A stretch of 64,000 bases of DNA, taken from NCBI GenBank assembly GCA_029260055.1, contig JAJDDX010000046.1:24675-88674 (forward strand). Reading direction: 5' to 3'. This DNA is from Phycisphaerae bacterium. GTDB lineage: Bacteria; Planctomycetota; Phycisphaerae; UBA1845. Under the pieces are notes generated by a model. That model was not told the DNA's origin, did not search any database, and saw only the letters and a program-made list of their open reading frames with translations. Below are positions 1-8,553 of the stretch, one piece after another. The first letter of the stretch is position 1. Each line of letters opens with the position of its first letter. The translations under genes were made by a program, and so were the position numbers.

Positions 1-363
1 CAGTACCTGAAAGTCGTCTACGTCAAGGACGGCGAGGCCGCTCACGTGCGGTTGATCGAACCCGGTATCGCGGACAGCCGGCGCGTCCAGGTGTGCAGCG
101 GCTTGGAGATGGACGAGACGGTCATCATCGGCCCGTACCGAAGCCTCGATCAACTCAAGGACGGCAAGAAAGTCGCCCTGGCGGAGGAAGAGAAGAAGGA
201 AGGCGCTCCTGGCGACGAGGCAAAGCCCGAGGAGGGCGCCACGGATGAGCAACTCGCCGAGGACGAGACGGGCGAGGCGGACGGCGACGGATCGTCCAAG
301 GCCGGTGACTCGAACGATGAACCGAACAATGAGCAGACCGTAGCCGCGAGCACTACACCGTGA
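1..363 (+). CDS. Efflux RND/MacA-type periplasmic adaptor subunit, C-terminal end (partial)
   Basis: The reading frame is open from base 1, so the start lies outside the window; about 120 residues are visible. The visible part fits the last beta-rich (membrane-proximal) domain of a HlyD/MacA-family adaptor ([18 protein letters not shown], then [19 protein letters not shown]). It is followed by a long acidic, Glu/Asp/Gly-rich tail (roughly the last 60 residues) that looks disordered. The stop overlaps the GTG start of the ATPase gene (GTGA), so translation is probably coupled. With the following ATPase and permeases it would make a MacAB-like exporter in which the adaptor links the inner membrane permease to an outer membrane channel. 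The family call rests on weak similarity plus strong context; the substrate is unknown. Confidence 0.75.
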   Translation, partial: QYLKVVYVKDGEAAHVRLIEPGIADSRRVQVCSGLEMDETVIIGPYRSLDQLKDGKKVALAEEEKKEGAPGDEAKPEEGATDEQLAEDETGEADGDGSSKAGDSNDEPNNEQTVAASTTP

Positions 364-1103
364 CAGCAGACGCACAAACCGTCATTGAACTTGCCGGGGT
401 CGAGAAGATCTACCGCGTCGGCACCGAGATCGTGCGCGCGCTGCGCGGCGTATCGCTGACGATCGATCAAAACGAATTCGTCGCCATCATGGGACCGAGC
501 GGGTCCGGCAAGAGCACGCTGATGAATATCGTCGGGTGCCTCGACGTGCCGACGAACGGTAAATACTACCTCCGAGGCACGGATGTCTCGAAGCTCTCGC
601 AATCCAAGCTCGCGCGCATTCGCGGCCGGCAGATCGGCTTCGTGTTTCAGACGTTCGAGCTGCTCGCGCGCACGACGGCACTCAAGAACGTTGAGTTGCC
701 CTTGATGTATTCTCAGACGAGGCGCAAGCGGCAGCACGCCATGGACGCGCTCAAGCGCGTCGGCCTCGAAGATCGCGCGACGCACAGACCCAATCAACTG
801 TCCGGCGGGCAGAAACAGCGCGTGGCGATCGCTCGTGCGCTCGCGCAGGAACCGGATATCATCCTCGCGGACGAACCGACGGGTAACCTCGACTCGCAGA
901 CCGGCGAGGAGATCATGGAGATCTTCGATACGCTGCACGCCGAGGGACAGACGATTATCGTCGTCACGCACGAAGAGGAGATCGCGGCTCGGTGCAAGCG
1001 GGTCATTCGCTTGCGCGACGGCTTGATCGCTTCCGACGAGCGCACGGAGGCCGTGACGTTCGTACCCATCCAGGAGCCGGCGCGAAGCGTCGGTGTGTCA
1101 TGA
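360..1103 (+). CDS. ABC transporter ATP-binding protein (MacB/LolD type)
   Basis: A 247-residue cytoplasmic ATPase of the MacB/LolD class. It shows the Walker A motif GPSGSGKST (about residues 42-50), the Q-loop region [12 protein letters not shown], the signature [15 protein letters not shown], Walker [13 protein letters not shown] and the switch histidine in VVTHE. The GTG start overlaps the adaptor stop and the stop overlaps the next permease start (ATGA), so adaptor, ATPase and first permease form a tightly coupled operon. In this family the ATPase is either separate, as here, or fused to the permease (E. coli MacB). It would power mechanotransmission-type export of a peptide, antibiotic or lipoprotein; the substrate cannot be read from the sequence. 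Confidence 0.95.
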   Translation: MTADAQTVIELAGVEKIYRVGTEIVRALRGVSLTIDQNEFVAIMGPSGSGKSTLMNIVGCLDVPTNGKYYLRGTDVSKLSQSKLARIRGRQIGFVFQTFELLARTTALKNVELPLMYSQTRRKRQHAMDALKRVGLEDRATHRPNQLSGGQKQRVAIARALAQEPDIILADEPTGNLDSQTGEEIMEIFDTLHAEGQTIIVVTHEEEIAARCKRVIRLRDGLIASDERTEAVTFVPIQEPARSVGVS

Positions 1104-2398
1104 TCCGGTGGATTCCCAGCTTCGCTCGTTGGAGCCTTCGCGTTCCTATGCGTCTGGTGCGTTGGTGCTTCGGCTCGATTGGGCGCCAGGCGCAGAACGT
1201 CAGCACCGCGCTGGTGCAGATCTGGGCCAACAAGGGGCGGTCGATCCTCACGACGCTGGGTATCATCATCGCGGTTACGTCCATTATTACGGTCATCTCG
1301 TTCGTGCAGGGCTTCGGTAATTACATCACGGGTATGGTCAGCGGCTACGGCACCAAGTTCATGGTTGTGCGGCCTGACTACCCGCGCGGGTTTCGCGGCG
1401 CCGGTCTCGGGCGCGTGACGCTCGACATGCCGGACATCGATGCGGTGCGCACGGAATGCTCCAAGATCCACCGGATGACTCCGTTTATCTACACGCATAA
1501 CGGCGAAGTTACCTTCGGACGCGAGAAGGCGGACGACATCCCCGTCCGTGGTGTGACCGAACATTACCAGACGATTCGAAACTTCTTCGTGGATGCGGGG
1601 CGCTTCTTCGGGCCCATCGATGTGGCCAACGGCGCGAATGTCGTCGTGCTCGGCCGAACCGTGCTCGAGCGGCTCCAGTGTGATGACTCGATCGTCGGAG
1701 AACATGTCTACCTCGATAACGAACGCTTCTTGGTGGTAGGACTGCTGGAGAAGAAAGGAAGCCTCTTCGGCGAGGATCAGGACGAGACGGTCATGATCCC
1801 CTATACCACGGCACTGAACCTCTACCCCGAGCGGCGCGATGCGGTCTTCTTCCTGGCTGAAGCAGCCAACGAAGATGAGATCGACGCCGCCGCCGCCCAG
1901 ATCACGCGCGTACTTCGCCGTCGGCACGGACTTCAGCCGGGCCAGCCGAACGATTTTCACATCGATCGGCAGGACCAGGCGGTCCGTGACTTCAAGCAAG
2001 TGCGCGACGTGGCGGGTGGCATTCTCGCAGGGATCGTCAGCATTTCGCTGCTGGTCGGCGGGATCGGCATCATGAACGTCATGCTCGTGTCAGTCACCGA
2101 GCGGACGCGAGAGATCGGTCTGCGCAAGAGCGTGGGCGGGCGCCGCCGCGACATCATGCTCCAGTTCCTGACCGAGGCCGTCGTGCTCTGCACGCTTGGA
2201 GGGATCGTCGGACTCGTGCTGGGCTATGGCATCACCTATGTGGCGTCGTTGCACCCGCAGATGGTGGAGATCACCGTGCCGCTATGGTCGGTGGGGCTGG
2301 CGTTGGGGTTCTCCGCGGGAGCGGGGATCGTCTTCGGCATCATTCCGGCGTTCAAGGCGGCCATTTTGCACCCGATCGATGCACTGAGACATGAGTAG
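1100..2398 (+). CDS. MacB-like ABC transporter permease (first of a tandem pair)
   Basis: A 432-residue permease. I chose the ATG at 1100, which overlaps the ATPase stop (ATGA); the track's upstream start at 992 lies inside the ATPase gene. It has an N-terminal transmembrane helix after about residue 45 ([18 protein letters not shown]), a periplasmic MacB_PCD-type core, then three C-terminal helices of the FtsX domain, beginning with [19 protein letters not shown]. The cytoplasmic turn carries the highly conserved [20 protein letters not shown], typical of MacB coupling helices. The next gene is a clear paralogue of it. With one ATPase for two permeases, the working transporter could be a heterodimer. 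Confidence 0.93.
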   Translation: MIRWIPSFARWSLRVPMRLVRWCFGSIGRQAQNVSTALVQIWANKGRSILTTLGIIIAVTSIITVISFVQGFGNYITGMVSGYGTKFMVVRPDYPRGFRGAGLGRVTLDMPDIDAVRTECSKIHRMTPFIYTHNGEVTFGREKADDIPVRGVTEHYQTIRNFFVDAGRFFGPIDVANGANVVVLGRTVLERLQCDDSIVGEHVYLDNERFLVVGLLEKKGSLFGEDQDETVMIPYTTALNLYPERRDAVFFLAEAANEDEIDAAAAQITRVLRRRHGLQPGQPNDFHIDRQDQAVRDFKQVRDVAGGILAGIVSISLLVGGIGIMNVMLVSVTERTREIGLRKSVGGRRRDIMLQFLTEAVVLCTLGGIVGLVLGYGITYVASLHPQMVEITVPLWSVGLALGFSAGAGIVFGIIPAFKAAILHPIDALRHE

Positions 2399-2424
2399 GC
2401 CCGATCGACAACCCGACCCCACGA

Positions 2425-2452
2425 CCCGAGCCGCGGGCTTCAGCCCGCGCGG
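2425..2452. repeat. Palindromic repeat, CCGCGGGCTTCAGCCCGCGCGG family, copy 1
   Basis: This 28-base unit in the gap between the two permease genes contains a GCGGGCT/AGCCCGC hairpin. The same 28 bases occur at 25835-25862, and a diverged inverted pair sits at 21016-21074. Here it separates the first permease from the second, so the hairpin could also modulate read-through or mRNA stability between them. Confidence 0.85.
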
Positions 2453-2500
2453 CCGAGCGGCGGTCGCGCACCTGCAGATCGACGGCGTGGAGGCTCGGAT

Positions 2501-3826
2501 GTGAACCCGCATGCCGATGACATCAAGATTCGTCGCGGTCGCGCTTTCCGGGCCGCGCGTTGGGTGATCACCGCGCCGTTTCGATTCGGTGAATGGCTCG
2601 CGGGGTCCACCGCCGCGCACGTGCGAAATGTCGTCACCGCCTTCGTGCAAATCTGGGCGAACAAGGCCCGATCCCTGCTGACGACCCTCGGGATCATCAT
2701 CGCGGTTACCTCGACGATTACAGTCATTTCGCTGGTGCAGGGGTTCGGCAACTACGTGACCGACATGCTCCGCGGGATGGGCACGAACATGATCTTCGTG
2801 ATTCCCTATCAGCCGGGCGGCTTCCGCGGCCGCATGCTCGGGCGAGTCGAGATGGACATCGAAGATGTGCGCGCGGTCATCGGCCGATGCGACAAGGTCC
2901 GCCGTATCTCACCGATGATCTTCGCCCAGGTGACGATAGAGTACGGCCACGAGAAGGTCGAGAACCTCCAGATGCGCGGCGCCACCGAGCAATTCCAGAC
3001 GATCCGCAACTTCTTCGTGGACGAGGGCCGCTTCTTCGGGCCGATCGACGTTGATAACTCCGAGCACGTCTGCGTGCTGGGACGCGACGTGCTTCGCGAC
3101 CTCCAGGCGGACGAGCGCATCGTCGGCGACTACGTCTATATCAACAGCATGCGGTTCCGTGTACTGGGCCTGCTGGAGTACAAGGGCAACATGATGGGCG
3201 AGAACCAGGACGCCCTGGTGCTCATGCCCTACACGACAGCCGTCAAGATGACCCCGTTCTTCCGCCGCTTCATGCCCTTTATGGTCGAGGCCACCGGCGA
3301 GGAGGACGCGGAGGAGTGCTCGCTTCAGATCGCCCGCGTGCTGCGCGAGCGGCGACGACTCGAACCGGGTCAGCCGAACACCTTCCGCATCCTGCGGCAG
3401 GACGAGTTCCTGCGCGACTTCGAGCAGGTCAAGATGGTGGCGACCAGCATCCTGTCGGGGCTCGTGGGCATCTCTCTGATCGTTGGCGGCATCGGCATCA
3501 TGAACATCATGCTGGTGTCGGTGACGGAGCGTACGCGCGAGATCGGCCTGCGCAAGAGCGTCGGCGGTAGGCGCAGAGACATCATGGCTCAGTTTCTGAC
3601 CGAAGCGGTCGTGCTCTCGTCGCTGGGCGGCGGCATCGGCATCGTCCTGGGCTTTTCCATCTGCTATGTGGCCTCGCTGCACCCGGACATGGTCGAGGTA
3701 ATCGTCCCGCCGTGGGTGGTCGTTCTGGCGATGGCCTTCTCCGCCAGCGTGGGCGTGGCCTTCGGCATCATCCCCGCCTTCAAAGCCGCCATCGTCCATC
3801 CGATCGACGCACTACGGTACGAGTGA
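2501..3826 (+). CDS. MacB-like ABC transporter permease (second of a tandem pair)
   Basis: A 441-residue permease starting at GTG 2501; no in-frame ATG lies nearby. It has the same layout as the preceding gene: one N-terminal helix ([18 protein letters not shown]), a periplasmic MacB_PCD-like core, and a C-terminal FtsX domain with [20 protein letters not shown] and [11 protein letters not shown]. Similarity to the upstream permease runs along the whole length, including [20 protein letters not shown] versus [20 protein letters not shown], so the pair arose by tandem duplication. The 102-base gap between the two holds a palindromic repeat. It may pair with the first permease on one ATPase, or provide an alternative homodimer. 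Confidence 0.92.
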   Translation: MNPHADDIKIRRGRAFRAARWVITAPFRFGEWLAGSTAAHVRNVVTAFVQIWANKARSLLTTLGIIIAVTSTITVISLVQGFGNYVTDMLRGMGTNMIFVIPYQPGGFRGRMLGRVEMDIEDVRAVIGRCDKVRRISPMIFAQVTIEYGHEKVENLQMRGATEQFQTIRNFFVDEGRFFGPIDVDNSEHVCVLGRDVLRDLQADERIVGDYVYINSMRFRVLGLLEYKGNMMGENQDALVLMPYTTAVKMTPFFRRFMPFMVEATGEEDAEECSLQIARVLRERRRLEPGQPNTFRILRQDEFLRDFEQVKMVATSILSGLVGISLIVGGIGIMNIMLVSVTERTREIGLRKSVGGRRRDIMAQFLTEAVVLSSLGGGIGIVLGFSICYVASLHPDMVEVIVPPWVVVLAMAFSASVGVAFGIIPAFKAAIVHPIDALRYE

Positions 3827-3827
3827 C

Positions 3828-3875
3828 CGTCGAAACGCCCAAATGTCGAAACGTCGAAGCGTCCAAATGTCGAAA
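3828..3875. repeat. Two tandem copies of a 24-bp unit after the permease
   Basis: Immediately after the permease stop the sequence CGTCGAAACGCCCAAATGT plus CGAAA is followed by CGTCGAAGCGTCCAAATGT plus CGAAA, two 24-base copies differing at two positions. A partial third copy (CGGCGAC) follows. I see no gene between 3827 and 4081. Confidence 0.7.
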
Positions 3876-4081
3876 CGGCGACGCTTTGACCGTCCTTCCA
3901 TCTCTCTCACACGGGTCCATCACGCGATCGGCCGGTAGAGACGGTGGCACATCTGATCAGTACCGCGAGCGTGAGCGAGCGGCCCGCGATCGTTCCTGGC
4001 TAAGCCGTTCTGATACGATGTAGGGTGTATACTGTACGCAGAGTTCGATTGTCGCGGTCAAGGTGTTCGTGAGGGTCCCGC

Positions 4082-4744
4082 ATGAGTAATAAGGCCTGCG
4101 CATACTGTGGCGCTGCTGCCGACACGAGCGACCATGTCGTTCCGAAGTGCCTGTATAAAGGTGTGCCCAACATGGCGCAGGTACCGCGTATCACTGTCCC
4201 GTCCTGCCGGGAATGCAATGACGAGTTCTCGGAGGACGAGCCGCAATTCCGTGACATCTTGTCGATCGCGGGAGACCCGAACCCGGCTGTGAACTCACTC
4301 TGGGAAGGCCCGATTCCGCGCAGCTTCAAGGAGAAGGATGGGCGAGCACGCCTTGCTGCCTTGTTCGAACAGATGGTACCAGTGGTTGTGAATGGAGAAG
4401 AACGCCACATGGTCTACCCGGCGAAGGACGAACGGGTCATGCGCATCATCCGAAAGGTCGTTCGAGGGCTGGCATACCACCACGGCGTAGCGTCGGCCGT
4501 GCCGGACCGCTACGTGTGGGCCGATGTGCTCAAATACGAGATCCCGCCTACGGTGCAAGATCATCTGACGGCTGGCAACGCTGGCGAGGGTGTGCTCAAG
4601 TACCAATTCGGCGCCATCGGTACGGACGGAATCAGCTCGGCTTGGCATCTGACGTTCTTCGAGCGGACGCCGTTTATTGGCTTGATCCTCGAGTCCCCGG
4701 ATGCGAGTCGTATAGACGAGGCTTCGGCGGGCGACGTGCCCTGA
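4082..4744 (+). CDS. HNH-endonuclease-like protein
   Basis: A 220-residue protein starting at ATG 4082. The first 60 residues hold an HNH/zinc-finger signature: CAYC, then DHVVPKCL (the DHxxP form of the HNH histidine motif), then CRECN. This spacing of two CxxC pairs around an Asp-His is that of HNH_5-like nucleases. The rest (a predicted mixed alpha/beta part with VYPAKDERVMRIIRKVVRGL and a C-terminal WHLTFFERTPFIGLIL) I do not recognise. It stands alone between the ABC exporter and the arsenic operon, with no methylase or toxin partner nearby, so a homing, defence or simple metal-binding role remains open. The motif is clear but activity is not proven. Confidence 0.7.
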   Translation: MSNKACAYCGAAADTSDHVVPKCLYKGVPNMAQVPRITVPSCRECNDEFSEDEPQFRDILSIAGDPNPAVNSLWEGPIPRSFKEKDGRARLAALFEQMVPVVVNGEERHMVYPAKDERVMRIIRKVVRGLAYHHGVASAVPDRYVWADVLKYEIPPTVQDHLTAGNAGEGVLKYQFGAIGTDGISSAWHLTFFERTPFIGLILESPDASRIDEASAGDVP

Positions 4745-4845
4745 CGCACACGGCGTAGCGTAACGTCGGTAGTTCGGCATGACTGCACGCGAGACGCCGG
4801 GACGGCTGTCCCCAAGACGACGAACTCGCACAGTCTCCTCCCCGT

Positions 4846-4873
4846 TTGACATCGCCCATTCGTGTGCTACAAT
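4846..4873 (+). promoter_or_regulatory. Promoter of arsR-arsM
   Basis: A near-consensus sigma70-type promoter: TTGACA (4846-4851), a 16-base spacer, TACAAT (4868-4873). The expected transcription start is about 6-7 bases downstream, at or next to the ATG at 4880, which would make arsR mRNA leaderless. Confidence 0.7.
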
Positions 4874-4890
4874 TGCATAATGACGCAAAT
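4872..4890 (+). promoter_or_regulatory. Candidate ArsR operator overlapping the arsR start
   Basis: ATTGCATAATGACGCAAAT contains inverted arms (ATTGC and GCAAAT) spanning the end of the -10 box and the start codon. A dimeric winged-helix repressor bound there would block transcription start, as expected for autoregulated arsR. The arms are short, so this is an inference. Confidence 0.4.
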
Positions 4891-5323
4891 AAACAAGAAA
4901 AAGACGGATGATCAGTCCGCGGCCTGTTGTCCAACCTCAGGACGCAGCCTCGGGAAGGACCTTGGAGGGGTCATGGAACCCGGGTTCTTCAAGGCCCTGT
5001 GCGACCCCGGGCGGGTCGCCATGCTGGTTCGGCTGGCTCAGTGCTGCAAGCCGTGCACCGTGACCGAGGTAGCTGACGGCTGTCCGGTGGACGTGTCGGT
5101 CGTCTCGCGGCATCTGGCGATGCTCCGGGACGCCGGCGTGCTCGAAGCCAAGCGGCAAGGAAAAGAGGTCTACTACACCGTGCGATACTCGGCCATCATC
5201 GAGACGCTACGGGCTATTGCGGATTGCATCGAGGCGTGCTGCCCGCCGGGTGGCGAGCCCACGACGACGGGCGATCAGCCCACGACGCCGAGCGGCAAGC
5301 CCACGAAAGGAACCAAACGATGA
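4880..5323 (+). CDS. arsR: ArsR-family metalloregulator (arsenic-responsive repressor)
   Basis: A 147-residue winged-helix repressor. I chose ATG 4880 rather than the track's GTG 4862, which lies between -35 and -10 of the promoter. The HTH core is VTEVADGCPVDVSVVSRHL followed by the wing GVLEAKRQGKEVYYTV. Cysteine clusters are notable: SAACCP near the N-terminus, CCKPC (about residue 56) and CIEACCPP near the C-terminus; such pairs form As(III) sites in several ArsR types, though the site is not the classic CVCDLC of E. coli. A Gly/Thr/Pro-rich tail follows. Its stop overlaps the arsM start (ATGA), so the pair is one operon, probably derepressed by arsenite. Confidence 0.92.
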   Translation: MTQINKKKTDDQSAACCPTSGRSLGKDLGGVMEPGFFKALCDPGRVAMLVRLAQCCKPCTVTEVADGCPVDVSVVSRHLAMLRDAGVLEAKRQGKEVYYTVRYSAIIETLRAIADCIEACCPPGGEPTTTGDQPTTPSGKPTKGTKR

Positions 5324-6174
5324 ACGAACATGACGAACTTCGCGGCCACGTGTCCAAGGCCTACGCCGAGGCCGTGACGAAGCAGGCCGGTAGCTGCTGT
5401 TGTGGTGGCGAGCCTGCGCAAAGCGGTGCGCTGGCCAAGCTGGCGGGCTACAGCAAAGAGGAACTCGACGCCCTGCCCGCAGACGCGGTGACCAACTCGT
5501 TCGGCTGCGGCAACCCGGTCATCTTCAGCGGCGTGAGCGAAGGTGACGTGGTCGTGGACCTCGGGTCGGGCGCGGGGATCGACCTGCTTCTGGCGGCCAA
5601 GCGCGTCGGTCCGACCGGCAGGGTCATCGGCGTCGACATGACGGACGAGATGATCGAGCGGGCGAGCCAAAACATCGCAGCCGCCGGTCTTACCAACGTC
5701 GAGGTCCGCAAGGGGATCATCGAGGACTTGCCGGTCGAAACGGGCACGGTCGACTGGGTCATCTCCAACTGTGTCATCAACTTGTCGCCGGAGAAGCCGA
5801 AGGTCTTCGCGGAGATCGCTCGCGTGCTCAAGCCCGGCGGCCGGATGCTCGTCTCTGACGTGGTCGTGCGGGATTTGCCCTTGGAGATTCGCGAGAACCA
5901 GGCTTTGTACAACTCGTGCGTGGCCGGTGCGATCAGCGAAGGTGACTACGTCGCCGGGCTCGAAAAGGCCGGGCTCGGGGATGTCGAGGTGCGCGACCGC
6001 ATCACCTACGAGGCGTCGCAGCTCACCGCGTTCATGCAGGGCGACCTGGCCGAGATCAACCGCACGCTGGCCGATTCGGGCAAGCCGCTGGTGGAGGCCG
6101 ACGCGTGCGGGCTCGCGGAGTCTCTGGCCGGCAAGGTCTGGAGTGCGATCTTCTTCGCGCGACGCACGGAATAA
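5320..6174 (+). CDS. arsM: Arsenite S-adenosylmethionine methyltransferase
   Basis: A 284-residue enzyme starting at ATG 5320 (overlapping the arsR stop, with GAAAGG ahead). It has the Rossmann SAM-binding motif VVDLGSGAGID, the acidic loop VIGVDMTDEMI and motif IISNCVINLSP. The three cysteines used by ArsM enzymes to bind As(III) are at recognisable places: NSFGCGNP, ISNCVINL and YNSCVAGA. An extra N-terminal SCCCGG cluster may bind metal. It methylates arsenite stepwise to methyl and dimethyl arsenicals in the cytoplasm. Coupling to arsR means the response is methylation; no arsB/acr3 pump or arsC reductase is present in the window. Confidence 0.95.
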   Translation: MNEHDELRGHVSKAYAEAVTKQAGSCCCGGEPAQSGALAKLAGYSKEELDALPADAVTNSFGCGNPVIFSGVSEGDVVVDLGSGAGIDLLLAAKRVGPTGRVIGVDMTDEMIERASQNIAAAGLTNVEVRKGIIEDLPVETGTVDWVISNCVINLSPEKPKVFAEIARVLKPGGRMLVSDVVVRDLPLEIRENQALYNSCVAGAISEGDYVAGLEKAGLGDVEVRDRITYEASQLTAFMQGDLAEINRTLADSGKPLVEADACGLAESLAGKVWSAIFFARRTE

Positions 6175-6480
6175 GTGCCGGCCGCCGTGGCGCTGTATTG
6201 GTTAATCTTACAGTGTTCCGATCACGCCTGCGCGGCAAACCCCTAGGCGGTGCGTCTATGGGCTATTGCACTGGTTCCCTTGCGCCTAATGTCCTGTCAC
6301 GCCTGCGGCACGACGGATGCGCCTGGTATTGACCGTCCGCATTGGGTAGGATGGGCCTAGATGCGGTGGTGGTTGCGACGCCGGGCCCGTCGCACTTACC
6401 TTTCGACCGCCGCCAAGCCGCTTTTTAGTGGTTCACTAGCCACGCCGCGCGAACGCGCGAACGCGCGGAAGGAGGGAAGT
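6175..6480. other. Intergenic region before the beta-helix gene
   Basis: There is no supportable gene here. Just before the next start there is a short direct repeat (GCGCGAAC in nearly three copies, about 6447-6468), then a strong Shine-Dalgarno AAGGAGG (6469-6475) that fixes the start at 6481. Confidence 0.5.
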
Positions 6481-8553
6481 ATGTTCATCCGGGCTACCAT
6501 ACTGCTCGCGACCTTGTGGTTTGCCGTCGGCTCCATTCCCATGGCGGCCGGGCAGACCGTCCACCATGTGGATGATGACGCGCTCGCCGGCGGGAATGGC
6601 GCGACTTGGGCTACCGCTTTTCGCCATCTTCGCGACGCGCTGGCCGAGGCATCCGCCGGGGATGAGATTCGCGTGGCCGGCGGCATCTACAGGCCCGATC
6701 AGGACGAGGCCGGTAGCGCGACGCCCGGCGACCGCACCGAGTCGTTCCAGATTGTCACGGGTGCGACACTTGCCGGCGGATACCGCGGCTGCCCGGGCGG
6801 CAACTGCGCCGGCGGTGATCCGAATGAACGGAATCTAGCTCTGTACGAGACCGTGCTCAGTGGTGATCTGGCGGGCGATGATGTGGCCGACTTGGCCGGT
6901 TTCTTGGCCTGCTACTCCGGAAGCGGCAACGTCCGCGTGCCGGAATGTGCCCCATTCGATACCGATAGTGACCTGGACGTAGACGCGATCGACGGGCGTA
7001 TTGACGACAACAGCTATCATGTGGTCGTGGCGAGCGGGACCACCGCGGCCACCACCCTGGACGGCTTTGTGATCAAGGCTGGGAACGCGGACGGTCCAGC
7101 GGCATCCGGCCAAGACAAAGGCGGCGGGATTTACAACGATGGCGGCGCGCTGACCGTGACCCGCTGCACCATCGTCGTCAACGCGGCTGAGCTTCGCGGC
7201 GCGGGCGCGTATAACCTCGGCGCCGGCGCGGTCATGACGGAGTGTGATTTCAACAACAACAGGGTGCTGGGCAACTCGAAGGAGTCCGGCGGCGGCGGCC
7301 TCTTCAACTCCGGCGGCAACCCGACGGTGTCCGATTGCGGCTTTACCGGCAACATTGCACCGTTTGCCGGCGGCGGACTGATGGTCGATGTCGGCGGTGG
7401 CCAGCAAGTCGTACGTTGCACGTTCACCGCGAATGTGTCCTTTGGCGGCGCCGGACTCTCCTGCGTCAGCGGGCATACCGTCGTGGAGGATTGCACCTTC
7501 ACGGAGAACCACGCGTTGCACGCGGGCGGGGGAATCGACTTGATCGGCGATAGCCTCACGGTACAGCGTTGCCGGTTCGAGCGGAACCTGGCTGACACCT
7601 ACGGCGGCGCGATGTTTACCGACAACAACGTCGGTTCGACGTTTGTCGATTGTACGTTCATCGACAACACGGCCATTGCCGAGGGCGGAGCGCTGTCCCT
7701 GCTGACGGGAACGCCGACCAGGATCATCAACTCCCGTTTCTTCGGGAATGTGGCGGACCGGATTGACGGGATCGGCTCAGCAGGCGGGGCCATCGCGCTG
7801 GCCGCAGTCGACATCGCAGTGACGAACTGTCTGTTCAGCGGTAACCTGTCGGAAAGGGGCGGGGCCGTCGAGTTTGTGTCCTCCACCAACAGCACGCTTA
7901 CCTTTGACGGATGTACCTTCACGGCTAACACCGCACTGGATTCCGGGGGCGGCCTCTTCTCGTTTGGCAGTAGCGGCGTCACCACGCTACGGAATTGCAT
8001 TCTCTGGAAGAACACTGACCCAAACGGCAGCGGCGTGTCAGCTCAAATATCTGCAATGGCCCCGAACGTCTTCTTCAGCGTCATCCAAGACGATGACCCC
8101 AACGATGCTTCGATACCCTTCGGCGGCGCGGCTCAGGGTAACATCGACGATGCGCCGATCTTCGTGGATGCCGACGGGCCTGACGATGTTCCCGGTACCG
8201 AGGACGACGACCTGCGACTCGCGGCGGGCTCGCCCTGCATTGACGCGGGCGACAGCTCAGCCGTCCCGCCTGATCTGGACGACATCGACGGCGACGGCGA
8301 TACGGCCGAGCGAACGCCGCACGATCTTGGGCACGATGCTAGGTTCGTTGACGACCTGAGCGTCGTTGACTCGGGAGTGGCCGATCCGCCGGACTACCCG
8401 CAGGTAGTCGACATGGGTGCGCTCGAGGCGCCAGGCGTCGGCGGTCCTATTCCCGCGGTTTCCGAATGGGGCATGGGTGTGATGCTGCTACTGCTGCTGA
8501 CCGCGGCGACGCTCGCATTGGGGCGGCGCGGTTTCGGCGTTCACAGCGTGTAG
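6481..8553 (+). CDS. Secreted parallel beta-helix protein with EF-hand insert and IPTL-CTERM tail
   Basis: A 690-residue exported protein. I chose ATG 6481 because of the AAGGAGG eight bases upstream and the signal peptide that follows (ATILLATLWFAVGS, cleavage likely near MAAGQ). Residues about 25-120 resemble the N-terminal part of chlamydial PMP-like repeat proteins (WATAFRHLRDAL, IRVAGGIYRPD). A loop near residues 150-170 carries DTDSDLDVDAID, a dockerin/EF-hand-like calcium motif. Then come many right-handed beta-helix turns with GGG(I/L) and CTFxxN units. The C-terminus is PAVSEWG, a hydrophobic helix and GRR, the IPTL-CTERM sorting signal. It is probably exported and processed at the envelope; the ligand is unknown. 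Confidence 0.88.
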   Translation: MFIRATILLATLWFAVGSIPMAAGQTVHHVDDDALAGGNGATWATAFRHLRDALAEASAGDEIRVAGGIYRPDQDEAGSATPGDRTESFQIVTGATLAGGYRGCPGGNCAGGDPNERNLALYETVLSGDLAGDDVADLAGFLACYSGSGNVRVPECAPFDTDSDLDVDAIDGRIDDNSYHVVVASGTTAATTLDGFVIKAGNADGPAASGQDKGGGIYNDGGALTVTRCTIVVNAAELRGAGAYNLGAGAVMTECDFNNNRVLGNSKESGGGGLFNSGGNPTVSDCGFTGNIAPFAGGGLMVDVGGGQQVVRCTFTANVSFGGAGLSCVSGHTVVEDCTFTENHALHAGGGIDLIGDSLTVQRCRFERNLADTYGGAMFTDNNVGSTFVDCTFIDNTAIAEGGALSLLTGTPTRIINSRFFGNVADRIDGIGSAGGAIALAAVDIAVTNCLFSGNLSERGGAVEFVSSTNSTLTFDGCTFTANTALDSGGGLFSFGSSGVTTLRNCILWKNTDPNGSGVSAQISAMAPNVFFSVIQDDDPNDASIPFGGAAQGNIDDAPIFVDADGPDDVPGTEDDDLRLAAGSPCIDAGDSSAVPPDLDDIDGDGDTAERTPHDLGHDARFVDDLSVVDSGVADPPDYPQVVDMGALEAPGVGGPIPAVSEWGMGVMLLLLLTAATLALGRRGFGVHSV

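Noticed and set aside
150-971. Minus-strand ORF of 273 codons over the adaptor tail and ATPase gene
   Set aside because: It is antisense to genes with clear ABC exporter motifs; its sequence is His/Arg/Asp-rich noise typical of shadow frames in GC-rich DNA.
794-1999. Minus-strand ORF of 401 codons
   Set aside because: Antisense to the ATPase and first permease. No domain is recognisable and it has no ribosome-binding site.
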